DNA of 64,000 nt, taken from positions 90,991,920-91,055,919 of the forward strand of contig OX439036.1 of assembly GCA_949317995.1 (NCBI GenBank). Reading direction: 5' to 3'. The stretch is from Acholoe squamosa (lineage: Eukaryota; Annelida; Polychaeta; Phyllodocida; Polynoidae). Both the position numbers and the translations under genes were made by a program. Shown one piece after another: positions 44,321-56,270 of this stretch; position 1 is the first letter of the stretch, and each line of letters opens with the position of its first letter. A model generated the notes under the pieces. That model saw only the letters and a list, made by a program, of their open reading frames with translations, was not told where the DNA came from and ran no database searches.

Positions 44321-46728
44321 TTATTTGTTGTTGTTGTCTTTGTTGTTGGATTTGTTGCCACCTTTGTAGTGGTTCTTTTTGGTCTGCTTGCTCCGCTTGG
44401 CACCCCAGGGGGGGGGGTTGCTGCTGGACCGGTAGTCCTGCTGGCAGTTCGACGCCCCCTGGTGGCGGCTGCGGTCCTGATTGTAGTTGGGACGACCCGC
44501 AGTGTGTTTGCGGTTGGACCCACTCTTGTTGTGGTGGCTGCGGGCCTGGCCGCCCCTGTAGTTTCCCTGGCGGTGGTTCCATGACCTGGGGGCAGCCACT
44601 ACATCGAGTAAGGCTTCCTCCTCTTTCTGTCTAACGACAATCTGCTCTCTGGCATCTTCTCTGAGCAGATATTTAAAGCTTTTGTGGTTTTCTGGCTTCT
44701 GTGCTACCTCCAGCCCCACACCCTTTAAGCCTGCATACACATTACTGTGCCTAATGTCATTGGTTTTCCATGAGGACTTGGCAATCAGCTTCAAAGAATC
44801 AGACATGCTTGTGACCAGTTTTTTTTTTATTTTAAAAGTGTTTTGCCACTGCCCAGGTGGTCCAGTGTACTAAAGGTCTGACTGCAAACTGCAAGCACCA
44901 GTGCAGAGACCTGAAGGTGTCATCCCTCTGTACCACAGCTTCCCTGTTTCTTTTCACAAGTTGCCTAGGACCAAGTCCAGAGAAATTAATGAAGGTCTGA
45001 AGTGAGCGGACACGGGACGAGGAGACGCGGGATGAGCAGACATGGGACAGATATTTTTCTATTATTTGCCTATGATGCCAATAAATTTTAAATATATGGG
45101 ACAAATATGGTACTGGGAGATTAGCTATGTCTCTGAACATAGCTAATCCATGTCTAATCCATGTCTCCGGAAAAAGAGAGTTTTAAGCAAGTTTACTCCT
45201 TTGTCCCACATCTGCTCATTGCTTGTCCCGTGTCTGCTCATTTGTTGAGCAGCACATCAGTTTTTAGCCTGTTACAACCACAATTCTTTTATCTATGGGT
45301 TATTAAGGTCTCAAGGAATTTCATAGAACCATATTTGTCCCATATTTTCAAAATTTGTGGCCATCATAGTTAAATAATGGAAAAAATATCTGTCCCGTGT
45401 CTGCTCATCCCACGTCTGCTCGCCCCATGTCTGCTCACTTCAGACCTGCATCACTTTTGCTGGACTTGGTCCTAGATACATCCTCATTGAGCCTTGTTTT
45501 ATGAAGAACCTCTAGGTTGGAGGGTCTAGGGTAGGTTTTGTAGAGTGTTTTTAGTTGATCCTTAGTGGCTGAGTTCAGGTAAATGGTGTCCACCAAGGTT
45601 TTAACCTTCTCTGGTGTTTTATTAGTTTCAGCATCTTGTGGTTCTGTGAATGGCAGGTCTACTGTGGCTAGAGGGCAGTCAAATGGCTGTGGTCCATATA
45701 CAGGTAGTGGATTTCCCGGCTGCTGATCACTCTGCAAACCTATCAGTGCTGGATATTCATACTGATCTGGTATCATCACCTTTGGTTGGCATCGTCTGTG
45801 TTGTACCTCTATGTTTGCAACATGGGTCGCGGGATGATGCTGAGTGGGCGTTGGCTGTGTGGCATGTCCAAAGTTTGTGGGAGGGTGATCTCCCCTGGTG
45901 GGGGGTCCTTGACCTCATCTGAGTGCGGGTCTGGTCATGGATCTGTTTGATTCAGATCTGTTGTTGTCAGAATACCCCCCTGAACTACCAGATTCCTGGG
46001 AATAAATCACTGTGCTTTGACTCATAGCACTATGATCACTGTATTGGCTGGTGCCCGTCGACATGATGTGAGCTGTTTGTCTAGGAGCCTGTTAGGCAGT
46101 TTGGAACACCTGCTCCACCTCGCGATCCTCTGCTTATCTGTAGCTTTCCCTGTCCATTAGGGTGTGGTCAGGTTGGTTAAGATACAGGGATATGGCCAGT
46201 GGTGGTTCACCCCTGCCCCTCCTGCGCCTAGGCTGGTGATCTCTGTCTTGAATGTACTGCTCTAGGGTCTGAAGTCGGGCTGGTGAAAATGTAATTGTCA
46301 TATAGACCACCTTGTTGGGACGGTCCATTCTGTACCGTTACCAGTATCAGCTGTCTGGGTTTCAGCCTCTTGGCTGAGTGACTGGGCATGTCTGCCTTCC
46401 TCTTCATTGGTGCCAGTGGGGCATTATTCTCTGGAGACCTATGCACCATTGGTGTAGGGTGATAGACCACTTCTGATGAGCTGCTCTCATTCACTGCACT
46501 TGAGGTAGAGGGATCATTTGTGTGAACTATTGGCCCATTCATATCAGGTCTAGTAGGCGAGTACTGTGTGATGAAAGGTGGGTCTGAAGAGGGCGAGTAG
46601 TGGTTCACTGGTTCACTCCTAGCTGGAGACTGCCCATCTTGGGTAGAACCATCGTCATAATGTGTATCATCCGGGGAGAAAAGGTCTCTGACGGTGCTTG
46701 GGGCATCCCTGGGGACGCACCCCTCCAC
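44321..46728 (-). pseudogene. DIRS gag-like region remnant
   Basis: The start (from 46728) is a Ser/Pro/Asp-rich segment ending in a basic KRKADMPSHSAKRLKPRQ stretch. The middle (45779-45435) and the part after an inserted MITE (from about 44960) carry DIRS gag-like segments such as YKTYPRPSNLEVLHKTRLN. The end (44806-44321) is a Gln/Asn/Arg/Lys-rich nucleic-acid-binding tail. The region is broken and interrupted by a TIR element at 44965-45475. Confidence 0.65.
44965..45475. mobile_element. 511-bp TIR element inserted in the DIRS gag region
   Basis: The ends CTAGGACCAAGTCCAG and CTGGACTTGGTCCTAG are exact inverts. Further inward both arms share AGGTCTGAAGTGAGC and a short tandem GGACACGGGAC/GAGCAGACATGGGAC pattern, giving arms of about 110 bases. 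The interior has no gene. The terminal CTAG is palindromic, so the target duplication cannot be separated from the TIR. It is younger than the DIRS element it interrupts. Confidence 0.8.
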
Positions 46729-47430
46729 CTGTGCTAGTTGTATGTTTCATTCAGAATGTTGCCCCTAGGAGGTGTGGAGGGTGATACTGGTCTCAGGTCA
46801 GGAGTCTCCATGTCTGTCATGAGCTTCTCAGTAGTGTGTTGACAACAGACACCTGTTGCTACTTAAGTAGCCCCCTGGGGTCAAGCCCTCAGGCGTGGGG
46901 TGAAGTGGATTCAGCCAATTAGAATGCTGATGAGACTCAATTAGGGTGTGGTCAAACAGTAGGCCCTTCTGTGATTGACAGGTCGGTGTTAGCATCCCCC
47001 ACGCGGCATGTCGATTAATAGACACCTTACCTCATCGCGTGGGGACGCCTTCACTTGTCACCAGATGTCCTTATTGGAACACTGTGACATTATCTGTCTT
47101 AAGAATCCGACATATGTTGGACGCTGCCATCTGGTGGCAGGTCGCGACACATCCCTCTTCTGGGGGCAACTGAGCTGCTCATGGTTACCCATGTGTTGCT
47201 CAGGTGCCCGCATGGCCGGGTGTCCCAGGCCCCCTGCTGAGAGCGTCGGCATCTGGCCCTGCCAGCGTGTCCGCACCCTGGCATCTTGATAAGCCCAGTG
47301 TGCTCTCGTCTAGATGTCTGTCTCCAACGAGAGACCTGGTTCAAGTGACAATAAGCTCACCTACCTGACCTGTCTCTCTAAGCCGACCCACAAGGTCAGT
47401 GGTCGATGATGGATAACTACTGGTAATAAT

Positions 47431-48124
47431 CTCTGAATATCTGGCCACTGGAGCAGGCAGGGTAGAGGGCTTTAATAGTTAGATAAGCATTTAAAACAGG
47501 CTCTAATTGAGGATTAATGTAGGCTACAATTGGGCAGAGGAACCTGAATTGAGTAGAGCATGCTAGCTGGATTTGATTCTTCATCTAGCCTACTCCTGCC
47601 AGTATAAAAGCTTGACCTTTTCTCACTCTATACTACACATAGGTAGTACTATAGGACTATATATCTGATAGGCTAATATAGGGATTCAGAGGGTTAATGA
47701 CAAACATTCACTGTGGACTTTGCAAATAGATGAGATCTCGAGGGCCGTGTTATCTATAGTACATTGTATAGTTTGAGGTCCCTAGACACATGTATGGCAA
47801 TGGAATAGCATAGGCCCTACTGAAATACACTGTTCAGATTACAGATCAAATGAACTATTGTCAAAATTGTCAGATCAAATGAATTATTATAAAAAAAGAA
47901 AAGTTAGTACTATAGATATAACCACATTAACGCTGTAGCATCGTAGGGATGAACTCTTTTCTTGAAACACATAATTATGAAGATGCAGTATCATGGCAAA
48001 ACATGTTACTGCTGTTAAAAGAAGATAGTACTCTAAGATTTTAGATATGCTACTTGAAAGAAACAGTAGGGTCTGTAGTAAAGTAAACTCTCAAAGAGTT
48101 GCCTTACTCAAACCACTTAAGGAT
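47431..48124. other. Non-coding stretch
   Basis: I see no gene, RNA or bounded repeat between the end of the DIRS-like element and the foldback element at 48125. Confidence 0.4.
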
Positions 48125-49898
48125 TAGTAGAGGAGCAACAGTAATACCGTAGGAATTTTGTGTTTATGGAAGTTTCTCAGGTCGAATCTATGGTTTGAAG
48201 GGTGCTGAAAAAGATAGGATACCGCTCCAATTTTGATTTCCAGATTTTTACCTATTTTTAGGCTAATTATGTAAATTACAGTAATTACACCGTCCTGAGA
48301 CATTCTTTTCCACACAGATGGGAATATCATCAATCTAACAGAACCTACCCCCACTCAATCTGCTACAGGGAATCTGGAGGTGTTGTTCATTTTTTGCTAT
48401 TATCAATGGTTACCTAGCAACAGGCTAATTGTGTGATTTTCCCATAGCAGAAGTGCCAATTACAGCAGCAATGCATGGGGAAGTTAGATATTGAATTTGC
48501 ATTGTGCCTAGGTGAGATAATCATGAGATACACATCCTCCAGTGTCCAGATGTTGCCTAGCAACAGAGATATTGCATAGAAACTGACACTCAATGTCTCC
48601 TTTTTGACTACAACTTCTTTCTCATCCCATGGACACTATTTAGAGGTGCTCTGGGATGCAAATTTCATGTTCTATATCAACAGAATTAGCAAATTGCCAA
48701 AATAATTGTAGGCTTTGTGGTAGACACCAATAACTAACAATGCTTATTCTTTCATTTTCACATTGCAGTGGTACCAAAGAAAGTACCAATACAGTATTTG
48801 CAAGTTAAGAATGATATTTTCAATGTGTTAAGGTGAGATATAATAAAACACACAATTATCAGTGTTCAGAGGCTTCCTAGCAAAAGAGAAATTGTGCCTA
48901 GCAACATAGATATTGTATGATAACTAGCACTCCTTCATCCTCTGTCTTTTCCTGATTCAACCATATGGCCTTAACAATACCATGCACTATTGGTCCCTAA
49001 TGTCTGCACCAGTACGACTGCCCTACTCAACCTTATGTAATTACTGCATAGCTGCTGATCGTAGTGAGCAGTCGTAGGGCAGTTCCTACGATAGCCTGGC
49101 TAATTCATTGCATTTTTAAATCGTAGTTGCTGTGTGTAGTCGTAGTACATTAAGATGTAGAATGACTGGGGGAATGCCTCATAGCATATGAATTACATCT
49201 TAATATGATAAGCAATAAGTGTCATTCTCATAATTATGTTGCTGCCAAACATGAATTGTTAGATATAGAACATGAAAATTGCATCCCATAGTGGTTTTCA
49301 ATAGTGTTTATTGGACGAGAAAGAAAAAACAGTAGAAAACGAAACATTGAGTACCATTTGCTATGTAATATCTTTTTTGCTAGGCAGAAAGTCTATGTTG
49401 CTTGGCAACCTCTGCAAACTGAGTGGTGCATTTCATGACATCACACCTAAGCAAAATGCAAAATCCCATATCTAATCTATCTATACATGTATCGCTACTT
49501 TCATTTGCACTTCTGCCAGGTGAAAATGAAAGAATTAACAATGCTAGTAATAGTTGCCATCCACAAAGCCCCAGATTCTGCTGCCAATTGGCTAAATCTT
49601 TATGCGAAGATGAAATTTGTATCCCAAAACACCTCAAAATAGTATCTATGTGATGAGAAAGAAGCTGTAGTCGAAAAGGAGACTTTCAATAGTGTTTATT
49701 GGACGAGAATCTCTCAGGAAGGTGTAATTACTGTAATTTACATAATTATCCTAAAAATAGGTCAAAATCTAAAAATCAAAATTGGAGCGGTACCCTATCT
49801 TTTTCAGCACCCTTCAAACCATAGATTCCACCTGAGAAACTACCATAAACACAAAATTCCTACGGAAGGTACTTTTCTTAACTGTTGCTCCTCTACTA
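48125..49898. mobile_element. Large foldback element, 1.77 kb
   Basis: TAGTAGAGGAGCAACAG at the left is exactly inverted at the right, and outer arms of about 180 bases are inverted copies (AATTTTGTGTTTATGG, GATAGGATACCGCTCC-like). GAT stands on both flanks, a possible 3-bp target duplication. Inner parts are also partly inverted (CAACTTCTTTCTCATC at 48612-48627 against GATGAGAAAGAAGCTG at about 49652). The interior holds several GTTGCCTAGCAAC-like motifs (48409, 48552, 48890, 49398). There is no coding frame of note. Confidence 0.75.
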
Positions 49899-49929
49899 GA
49901 TAGCCTGCGCTCATGCGGTCAGTGTATGT

Positions 49930-50185
49930 CTACTGCAGGTGGTACCTGCTGTAACCTGTGATCACACAGTCAGTGTACAAAATTCATTTCTACTGCAGGT
50001 GGTATCTGCGGTTTATAACCAGTGATCACACAGTCAGTGTATATCTACTGCAGGTGGTACCTGCGATTTATAACCTGTGATCACACAGTCAGTGTATATC
50101 TACTGCAGGTGGTACCTGCGGTTTATAACCTGTGATCACACAGTCAGTGTATATCTACTGCAGGTGGTACCTGCGGTTTATAACG
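49930..50185. repeat. ~55-bp tandem repeat, five units
   Basis: CTACTGCAGGTGGTACCTGC starts units at 49930, 49990, 50045, 50100 and 50155. The motif GCAGGTGGTACCTGC is itself a dyad with a CAGGTG E-box, and each unit also has TGATCACACAGTCAGTGTA. Confidence 0.9.
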
Positions 50186-51460
50186 GCATTTTATAGATAA
50201 TATCTAGGGGGTGACCTAATACATGTGTATCATGAAGTTAGTATATATAAAAGTAGATGGTACCCAGGGGTTGACCTGTGCTCGGTGAAGGTTGTCGGGC
50301 AGGAGAGCAATTTGTTCTGACTGTGGTTTATGGTGTATGGAAAGTGGGATTGATTTACAGACAGCCTTGTAGTATTGATCTTACTTGCACTAGGTGTACC
50401 ACCTTTCCTCTTGTGGCTCGTCACATATGAATCACCACTGTTTCATCCATTTCTCTCATGCATTTAAAACTGTATTTGCTGAGTTCAGGTAATTTGGGCT
50501 TAGGAATGTCCTCCATTAAACTCTAGATCTCATACTAACCAGCACGGTTGAAATGAAAATAATGTATAAAAAGATCATTTTGGTCACTTTTTATTTACTT
50601 TAAACATTATTTTATCCTTTTGTGGTGTGGCTTACATGCGGGTAAAATTGTTATCTTTTTCTTTCTTTTTTTTACGGTGAGCATCAAAGTGACGAGGTCC
50701 TAAAATCACTGAAATAGACCATCTGTCTCTGTGTGCTAAAGGTATACCGCTCAGTGTGTTTCGGGTGTTGTCTTGAAGTGTCTTGTGAGAGTGAGTGAGT
50801 AATAGATGTTTAACGCCATTTCGACAGCTAAGGTCATATTCATGGCGAGAACTACATTACACAATTTCACAGAGGAATGTGTCAGTGCCCGCGCATATGT
50901 GCACCACACACATCCTGAGGGGATAGGAAAGAGGAGAAATAGACCCTTTTAAGTGGGCTAGGGAAGCCCAGAAAGTGTCTTGTCAGACAAACCGTAAATT
51001 GTATCAGTAAAATACACGTGGACGTATCTGCTACTTTAAAACTTCGCAACTCATTATGAGTCTACTATCATCCTATTACCATCAGGTTTTGTCTCAGTTT
51101 ACAGTTTTCAGCGCATTAAATTTTCATCTGAAACTTATAAGAATATTGCATCCACTGGCTTCAGTACTAATGTAATATAAGTTCATTGTTTGTCATATCG
51201 ATCGACGACCAACATCCATCAAAACAGCAGAGGAAATGAGTGTTGCCTGTCACACAGGTCAAACACTGTCACTAGGTATAGGCAAGTGGACTTCTGCTAC
51301 CATGCTGATATCAATACTTGCTTACTTAGCACAATCTGCAGGTATATTTACAGTCAAATCTCGATATATATTGGCAGTCTTGGTTTTAGATAAAAATCGG
51401 TTGGTTACTTAATCGACCATAGCAGTATCCCCATGGAACTCAACCAGAATTACCAGATCT
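50186..51460. other. Mostly non-coding; SINE-like stretch at 50788-50910
   Basis: The part GAGAGTGAGTGAGTAATAG followed by TTTAACGCCATTTCGACAGC and GGTCATATTCATGGCG recalls GTGAGTGAGT/TTTAACGCC repeats in mollusc and brachiopod DNA (from memory, not checked). No gene is seen. Confidence 0.4.
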
Positions 51461-52148
51461 GAGACTAGTTAAATAAAGAATGGTTACGATACCCTAGCTA
51501 CCATATCGTTAAATAAAAATGGTCCCGTAAAATGTATTGTAAATAGCCTGTAACTTTTGCTTCTTGTAAATTGGGTATAGTATAATATAACAAGACCCTT
51601 TTCCATCATTGTTAAATAAAGAAATACGGTACCCACTTCTTGTAAATTTATTGAACTTATGAGAGGCTAAAACATGTCAAATAAAGAACATTTAAAAAAA
51701 TGAAAAACATAAATGAGAAAAAAATATGTATAAAACAGAAAGGGCACTGGAGGTGTTTGGGGTATTAAATGGTCATTGTATTCACCAAATGGTGTGGATC
51801 TATATTGAATATTATGATTTATATGAAGGTTTATAGCTCATTTTTGGACCTAGAATTTTTCATGCTTCTTATACATACTTTTTGTCACTCTTTGTTATGT
51901 TTGTCATACAAGACTCTTATCCTCGTAAAAAAATATGATACCCCTTTTAAATGACCAATTTCCTCTCTACAATACCCTTAAAATCATCGTTAAATAAAAG
52001 CTTCTCGTACTTTTGGCTTTATGAGGGGTCACAAGTCCGAATTACGAGACCTTTTTTATTTTACGATAGGTAAAAAGCTACCATAGCTTATTGTAATTTA
52101 CCTCTCGTTTACATCTCGTAAAAATACAATCTTTATTTAACGAGTCTC
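51461..52148. mobile_element. TIR element with GAGACT(A/C)GTTAAATAAAGA ends, 688 bp
   Basis: GAGACTAGTTAAATAAAGA at the left and TCTTTATTTAACGAGTCTC at the right are inverted with one mismatch. GTTAAATAAA recurs inside (51510, 51611, 51989). No coding region and no clear target duplication. Confidence 0.65.
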
Positions 52149-52375
52149 TGTTCGGAGAAATATCTGGCTGCTTTGTGAGTTGACTGGTTTCTTGAGGACC
52201 GATATTTCGAGAACTCACAATGCATTCTTGATCTCTACCATATTAGAAGGTTTTTGGCCGTTTTGGAGATGTTTGACCAATTCTGCATTACTTTATCGTG
52301 AACAATCTGATATTATCCTACCTAATTAGAATAAACTAATTAGGGCCCTTAATATGCAAAATTCGCGATGTCCCC

Positions 52376-52753
52376 AGGAGCTTAATTCAAAACATCCTGG
52401 GATCCCAACCCCAGCGATCTTAGTTTAGGCACATATTATAAGACCTGGCTGGTCTACCCTATGTAATGCAGTGGTTGCAGGCCTGTCCAGAATAGCTAGT
52501 CCTGGGATCACTTCACTATTCCATTTCCACCACTAAGATCACTGCGATCTTAGTGAAAGAAATGCATAGTGGTTTCACCTGAGTACAAGAGCACTTACAG
52601 GGCACACTCCTGATCGAAAGAGTGAATAGCCTGCTGCATACATAAAGAGGGAAAGGAGGACGTTTGCTGAGTGTGCTTGAGGGCTCTTAGGGCTACTCAT
52701 GCGTTAAGTGCACTGTAAGGTAATTCTTCCCTTCTCTCTCTTTGTCCTGGGGA
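52376..52753 (-). repeat. Partial second copy of the CTGGAGG element, inverted
   Basis: This 378-base segment is the reverse complement of 56638-57018 at roughly 90 percent similarity by eye, including CTAAGATCACTGCGATCTTAG and TAACGCATGAGTAGCCCTAA in complement. The other half of the element is absent here. Confidence 0.75.
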
Positions 52754-52879
52754 ACACGCCATCAACTCTTTTGTTTGTCAATAAACATTAATCACTTTGT
52801 CTTGCCTTACTGCCTTTTTCTTCGCCTTTCTACTAAATTACTTTACATATCCTATCATTGTCAGCACTAGTGGTTACGC

Positions 52880-53235
52880 ATTATTATCCATTATGGATTT
52901 CTCTTACACCATCGTACAGGACTAGGAACGGTAGTATACATACCAACCCAGCATCTCCATGTGTTTCTATGGAGCTGACAGGAATAGAAGCAAATGCGAT
53001 GGATTCATAAATATCTCTTCTATACAGTAGCCATGGGCCATAGATAGTACCCCAATAACTGTTCAGGCAAAGGTTCCATGTTGACTCCATAAAGACTCAT
53101 TTGCACTACAAATATGTTCTGGGACCACTCTAAGTAAATTACCACCAACAGCTGCAGCTGGCGGCAACAAATATGGATTTCTTGGACAGATAAAGCAAAC
53201 AATAGAGGCGATATTGTTCCAAACGTGAGCATTTT
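52880..53235. repeat. Dispersed repeat R4, copy 1
   Basis: Aligns in the same orientation with 57440-57785: both share CCCAATAACTG, CCATAAAG, CTAAGTAAATTAC, and AGCTGCAG followed by GGATTTCTT(T/G)GACAGA. Gaps are frequent, so it is old. Class unknown. Confidence 0.6.
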
Positions 53236-53418
53236 CTGAGTCTGAGGTACTTCATGCCGTAGGTTTATTCAGCATCAGTGAACCGAGTGCTAAATAGTGG
53301 TGTAAACTGGGACAGAATAGAAGACATGACCGCCCTTGTCACCGTGATCTATTGCATGGTATTGCCGCAAAGGGAATATGTAGAGAAGTACACTGCAGTG
53401 CACACTTATTATTCAGTC

Positions 53419-53914
53419 CTGGAGGGTCTTGCCAAAAAGGAAACGTAGACCAAAAAAATAAACATGCACGTTTTTATATTGCTAAATAACTTTTCACAAA
53501 CTCGTTTAGATGAAACATGCACGTTTTTCTACACTCAAAACGTGTTTTCCATGCATTCTACTGTAAAACCTTTGTTAACACTATGAAAACGAGTTAGGCC
53601 ATGCACGTTTCTATCAGCTCTGCCTCCAAAAGATTTAGTATTGACAAGAACCCTCCAGGAGGGTCTTTCCAAAAAGGAAACGTGAACCCCAAAAGAAAAC
53701 GTGCACGCTTTTGTATTGCTAAAAGATTGTTTGGATAATCGTTTAGATAAAATTTGCACTTTTTATCACTTCTCAAAACGATTTTTCCATGCATTCTGCT
53801 GTAATTTCTTTGTCAACACTATGAAAACGAGTTAGGCCATACAAGTTGTCCTCAGTACTCTCTGAAAAGATTTAAAGATGTTCTTCCTCGTCTTCTTTTG
53901 GCAAGACCCTCCAG
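53419..53914. mobile_element. Dimeric MITE with CTGGAGGGTCTTGCCAAAA ends
   Basis: CTGGAGGGTCTTGCCAAAA at 53419 is exactly inverted at 53896-53914. A third, slightly changed junction (CCCTCCAGGAGGGTC) at about 53651-53665 divides the element into two similar units of about 240 and 258 bases in direct orientation, both with GGAAACGT, ACTATGAAAACGAGTTAGGC and TTCCATGCATTCT. It is a head-to-tail dimer sharing one end. Confidence 0.85.
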
Positions 53915-56270
53915 AAGTGGTCAAGAGGTGAGTTGTCAGAAACATTATGTGACGTGAGTAGGTCACTTTCAGGAGCAGTCAAGTACCTTCCCATAACTAT
54001 GATAGCTACTTAAACAGGGGGTCACCTATTTCAGCAAAACAAACTATTTCTAAACAACGTAGGTGGATTTTCACTCTAAGGTGATGACTGGAAGTTGAAC
54101 GGTGAAACAAAGTTTGACTATTAACTCAAACTGCTTTCCTCTCGTTTTAGCTTATCTGCAATAACCACCTGAACCGTTATCATCATTGTATCAAAGCTTT
54201 GAGATTGGTTTTTAGTTTGTCCTTTGCATGTCACACGGAGCAAACACTATTAAGAAGGATCAACATAGCTGATATATAATAATAATTGCCTAGTGCAAGG
54301 AATTGCATGCATACCTGCATGTACATGTACATGTATTACCTTTTTGTCTAGGAAATCAGAGAATTATATAAGACCTGAAATTTATATAAAGTTTTCGGGT
54401 TTGCTAGTTGTCTTTTAACATGAATAGAATCTTTTATTTAATACAAATAACCATTGTTCATTAGATATTCATTTGTTCTACTCAAATTGTCTCAATGTCA
54501 TTTGTTTTTATAATGGATGTAGATGATAAATGCAAATGGCAAAGTAGTCAGAATAATCTGCCAACTTAACGATATCGCTATTGGATGCATTAACAAAACC
54601 GATACATTGCGGAATTTAGCCAGGTGGTTGAGAACAAACTATTGGTGATTATTTTGTCTTCTGTGGGTATACTTGGGAATTAACGTCTTTTCACTGATTA
54701 TTCTGTATGGTAGGATTCCATGTTGCACATAGGTTTTATGTAGTTTTTATTACAGAAAACTTCCACAAAAAACGTGGCTTAGACAGATTGATCTGCATTT
54801 GTATGGTCAATTCCAGTACCTTACACCATTAGTAATTCTGGTTTACAGAATGATGCTTTTTAACTGGTCTCATAATTTTTCTGGTCTTATAAATGTATTT
54901 CGCCAATTATCAGTGAACAAAGTTTGGTTCAATATGTCAATTGGAATGAAATTGTGTCACCTGGCAAATTTAAAAGAAAACATTGTGGAAGGACTCTATG
55001 CAGCAACTGTTCTATATATAATTCATGAGTCTCTCAATAAAAGTGGCAGTATTAGAGTATAAATAGCTGGAATTAGGCAGGGCAATCACCGATTTTCAAT
55101 GAATGCTACAGGGACAGAAAAACAGCATATTCAATTCCACCAACACAGCATGTGGCTATGGTAACTGCTACCAGTCAGTCGATCATTTCTATTAATCACA
55201 GTTTTCAGTGTTGGTGATTGATCTGACCAATCAATGACTACTTCGGCAGCTAGATGCCGCTGACAGCTGACAATGACACCCGATGGTGGGCATTGTCCAG
55301 TCAGGATATTGATGTGCTGTAGACTCTGTACATATTGATACCCCATGTGTATCAGAGCACCTCGCTGAGCAGCTCCCAGAGGCCAGCATCTTTTGCATGT
55401 GTTGTCATGGTTACTGATGGATTATGGGTTAGGTTGCACCGGTCCTTCTTTGTGAAGGCGCCATGGGGCTGCTTCATAAGGGACATGTGCCATGTTCAGC
55501 ATCTGAGAGGGTTTCCACCACAAATAAATTACCCAACCTGCCCAGCCTCACACAGGAGAGAACACTCCATGCCAACATGTAAGCAGCAACTCAATAAAGG
55601 GAGATTGAGGAAAAACACACACCAAATGACAAAAATCGCTGACTCAGGGTTATCGTTGACAATGCAGAATAGTTTTCCATCTATTGATCCTAATGTTAAG
55701 TAGCTGGACCCATGCACAATCTATAGCACTGTGTGTTTGTATGGGACAGACAGGAAACCCTACATGTGTGTGCCAGCTTTATGGATAGCCTGTTACATCG
55801 AAAATTAACCTATAGTCTCACATAATATCCAAATAGTGAATCTGATAGAAAAGACATGTACTAATGCAATGTAAGAAACAGAATGATGATATCTTCAATA
55901 GGGAATGCTTGAGAGTTGTTCAAAGCTGAAAAAGTGACTGATATTTTGTCCCCACTGCACTATATAAACTATGTGGTGAGTGGCACCTGTCTGGGTACAG
56001 AGTGGGCCCAGTAGACCATGCAGCACAGGGTGATCACACTACCTGTAGCCACAGGGCAAGTTAAAAGAAACTCCTTCATTTAGAGCTTGTAGGGATTATT
56101 GAATGCCAGAAAAGTGTTTGTGTAAATACTATGATATATAGTACTTCTGTTAGTATCATTTGCCTTATGTTCCTGCTAATCTAAAATTGTTTATTAATGC
56201 TGGTTTGCCAAGGTAAAGAGAAGAAAGGCTACTAGAGGCCTATTTCTGCCTCCAGTATGCAAGAGTTGTA
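53915..56270. other. Non-coding stretch
   Basis: I see no supported gene. A 122-codon frame at 55335-55703 has no recognisable content. Confidence 0.4.

Larger units (their letters stand above)
40580..47430 (-). mobile_element. DIRS-like tyrosine-recombinase retroelement, broken
   Basis: Gag-like, reverse transcriptase/RNase H and tyrosine recombinase blocks occur in that order on the minus strand, as in DIRS1-type elements. The unit is bounded by inverted copies of a ~55-base motif: ATTATTACCAGTAGTTATCC at about 40578-40635 and its complement ending TACTGGTAATAAT at 47430. It is about 6.85 kb, a normal size for the class. The leader from 46729 to 47430 has no gene. The element is a fossil with several breaks and at least one insertion. 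Confidence 0.8.

Noticed and set aside
44257-44634. Plus-strand cysteine-rich or Val-rich proteins at 44.3-44.6 kb
   Set aside because: They are shadows of the Gln/Asn-rich gag-like tail on the minus strand.
49918-50185. A CRISPR-like array
   Set aside because: Units are contiguous 55-60-base tandem copies without unique spacers, in eukaryotic-looking DNA.
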